In this document: positions 63,717-64,000 of the stretch, piece after piece
How positions within the stretch are numbered: the stretch's first letter is position 1
Layout: each line of letters begins with the position of its first letter
Source: DCFW01 sp963790715
GTDB lineage: Bacteria > Bacteroidota > Bacteroidia > Bacteroidales > Bacteroidaceae
Assembly: GCA_963790715.1 (NCBI GenBank)
Contig: CAWBPN010000018.1
Coordinates: forward strand, 1,116,001-1,180,000
DNA length: 64,000 nucleotides
Direction: 5' to 3'
The notes under the pieces: model-generated
The model's input: only the letters and a program-made list of their open reading frames with translations
The model's database searches: none
What the model was told of the DNA's origin: nothing
Translations under genes and position numbers: made by a program

Positions 63717-64000
63717 TTACATTGTTGCCGTTACCGATGTTGGGGATCCGCTTGATGCCCAGTTGGTTATTGTTGAAGCTGATGCCGACATTCCGGTATT
63801 GTTCAGAGTTATGTCTAATTCGTAATTTTTTCCTGCCACCATTGCCGGTATTGCAATGCCTGTTGCATTATACGAGTTGCTGCCGATAGTGACAGTTAGC
63901 GATGCCGTTTGGGCTGATGCATCCGGAAAAAGGATAAGTGTTGATTGCGTGTTCACTCCGCTCATTGCCAACGAACCTGTGGTTGAACCGCATGTTGCAG
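63717..64000 (-). CDS. Fimbrillin-type protein, 3' end only (runs off right edge)
   Basis: The frame is open to the window edge; only the last 94 codons are visible. The tail reads IPAMVAGKNYELDITLNNTG and ends SASTITNWASSGSPTSVTATM, the usual C-terminal strand pattern of fimbrillin-family (Mfa-like) proteins with GKxYxLxITL followed by W. Unlike the seven neighbours it has no DUF1566-like C-terminal domain. It lies 52 nt upstream of array gene 7 and may be the first or an earlier gene of the same operon, possibly a structural subunit. Confidence 0.65.
   Translation of the reverse strand, partial: ATCGSTTGSLAMSGVNTQSTLILFPDASAQTASLTVTIGSNSYNATGIAIPAMVAGKNYELDITLNNTGMSASASTITNWASSGSPTSVTATM

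Noticed and set aside
51664..64000. Reverse transcriptase, Avd or template repeat for a diversity-generating retroelement
   Set aside because: I looked for an RT-like protein and for an adenine-rich near copy of the variable 3' ends on both strands and saw neither in the window.
1..64000. CRISPR arrays, tRNA or rRNA genes, complete insertion sequences
   Set aside because: No regularly spaced repeats, cloverleaf-like genes, rRNA signatures or transposase genes were seen.

Overview
The window is AT-rich Bacteroidales DNA. The evidence is SusC/SusD pairs, lipoproteins with acidic residues after the lipobox cysteine, Bacteroidetes-type promoters (TTG, about 20 nt, TAnnTTTG) and a block of Bacteroidales housekeeping genes. 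I cannot name genus or species from sequence alone.

Layout. (1) 1-694: 5' part of a VapE/primase-helicase-like gene on the minus strand, running off the left edge, with a good promoter. (2) 695-1815: about 1.1 kb with no convincing gene, containing an unusual set of interleaved inverted repeats (1391-1525). (3) 1816-36582: one long plus-strand polysaccharide utilisation locus (PUL). It holds an MBL-fold lipoprotein, two SusC/SusD pairs, a SusE-position surface lipoprotein and a run of predicted secreted or periplasmic glycoside hydrolases: a two-domain GH5-like protein, two tandem GH71/99-like proteins, GH78, GH20, GH51, three GH3 enzymes and a frameshifted GH78-like gene. A C-terminal scar of another GH78-like gene sits between two GH3 genes. 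The enzyme set points to a branched heteroglycan with rhamnose, arabinofuranose, N-acetylhexosamine and beta-linked glucose or xylose. The exact substrate cannot be read from sequence. No PUL regulator (HTCS, SusR, ECF sigma/anti-sigma) lies in the window.

(4) 36599-42468: a CE4 polysaccharide deacetylase, then xerD (minus), then a tightly packed aroQ - pyk - O-methyltransferase - rbfA - LolC/E-like permease operon. (5) 42663-51473: a GH2 enzyme (minus), a thioredoxin-MarR pair (minus), a large CoA-disulfide-reductase/rhodanese/TusA/DsrE fusion (plus), a YeiH-family transporter (plus) and a LysR regulator (minus). The last five look like a thiol, sulfur and redox module.

(6) 51515-64000: a minus-strand array of seven full paralogous lipoproteins plus the 3' end of a related fimbrillin-type gene at the right edge. 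Each has a lipoprotein signal, a fimbrillin (Mfa-like) N-terminal region and a C-terminal DUF1566 / C-type-lectin-like region with a conserved GW[YF]LPS...W[SA]S[SA]E...[RK]-x-[AVILS]-x-[AT]F pattern. Central segments are nearly identical between some members while N- and C-termini are swapped or divergent, so the array looks like a recombining reservoir of variable surface binding domains. The C-terminal layout resembles targets of diversity-generating retroelements, but no reverse transcriptase or template repeat is visible here, and silent differences between copies argue against one recent shared template. This array is the most interesting system in the window.
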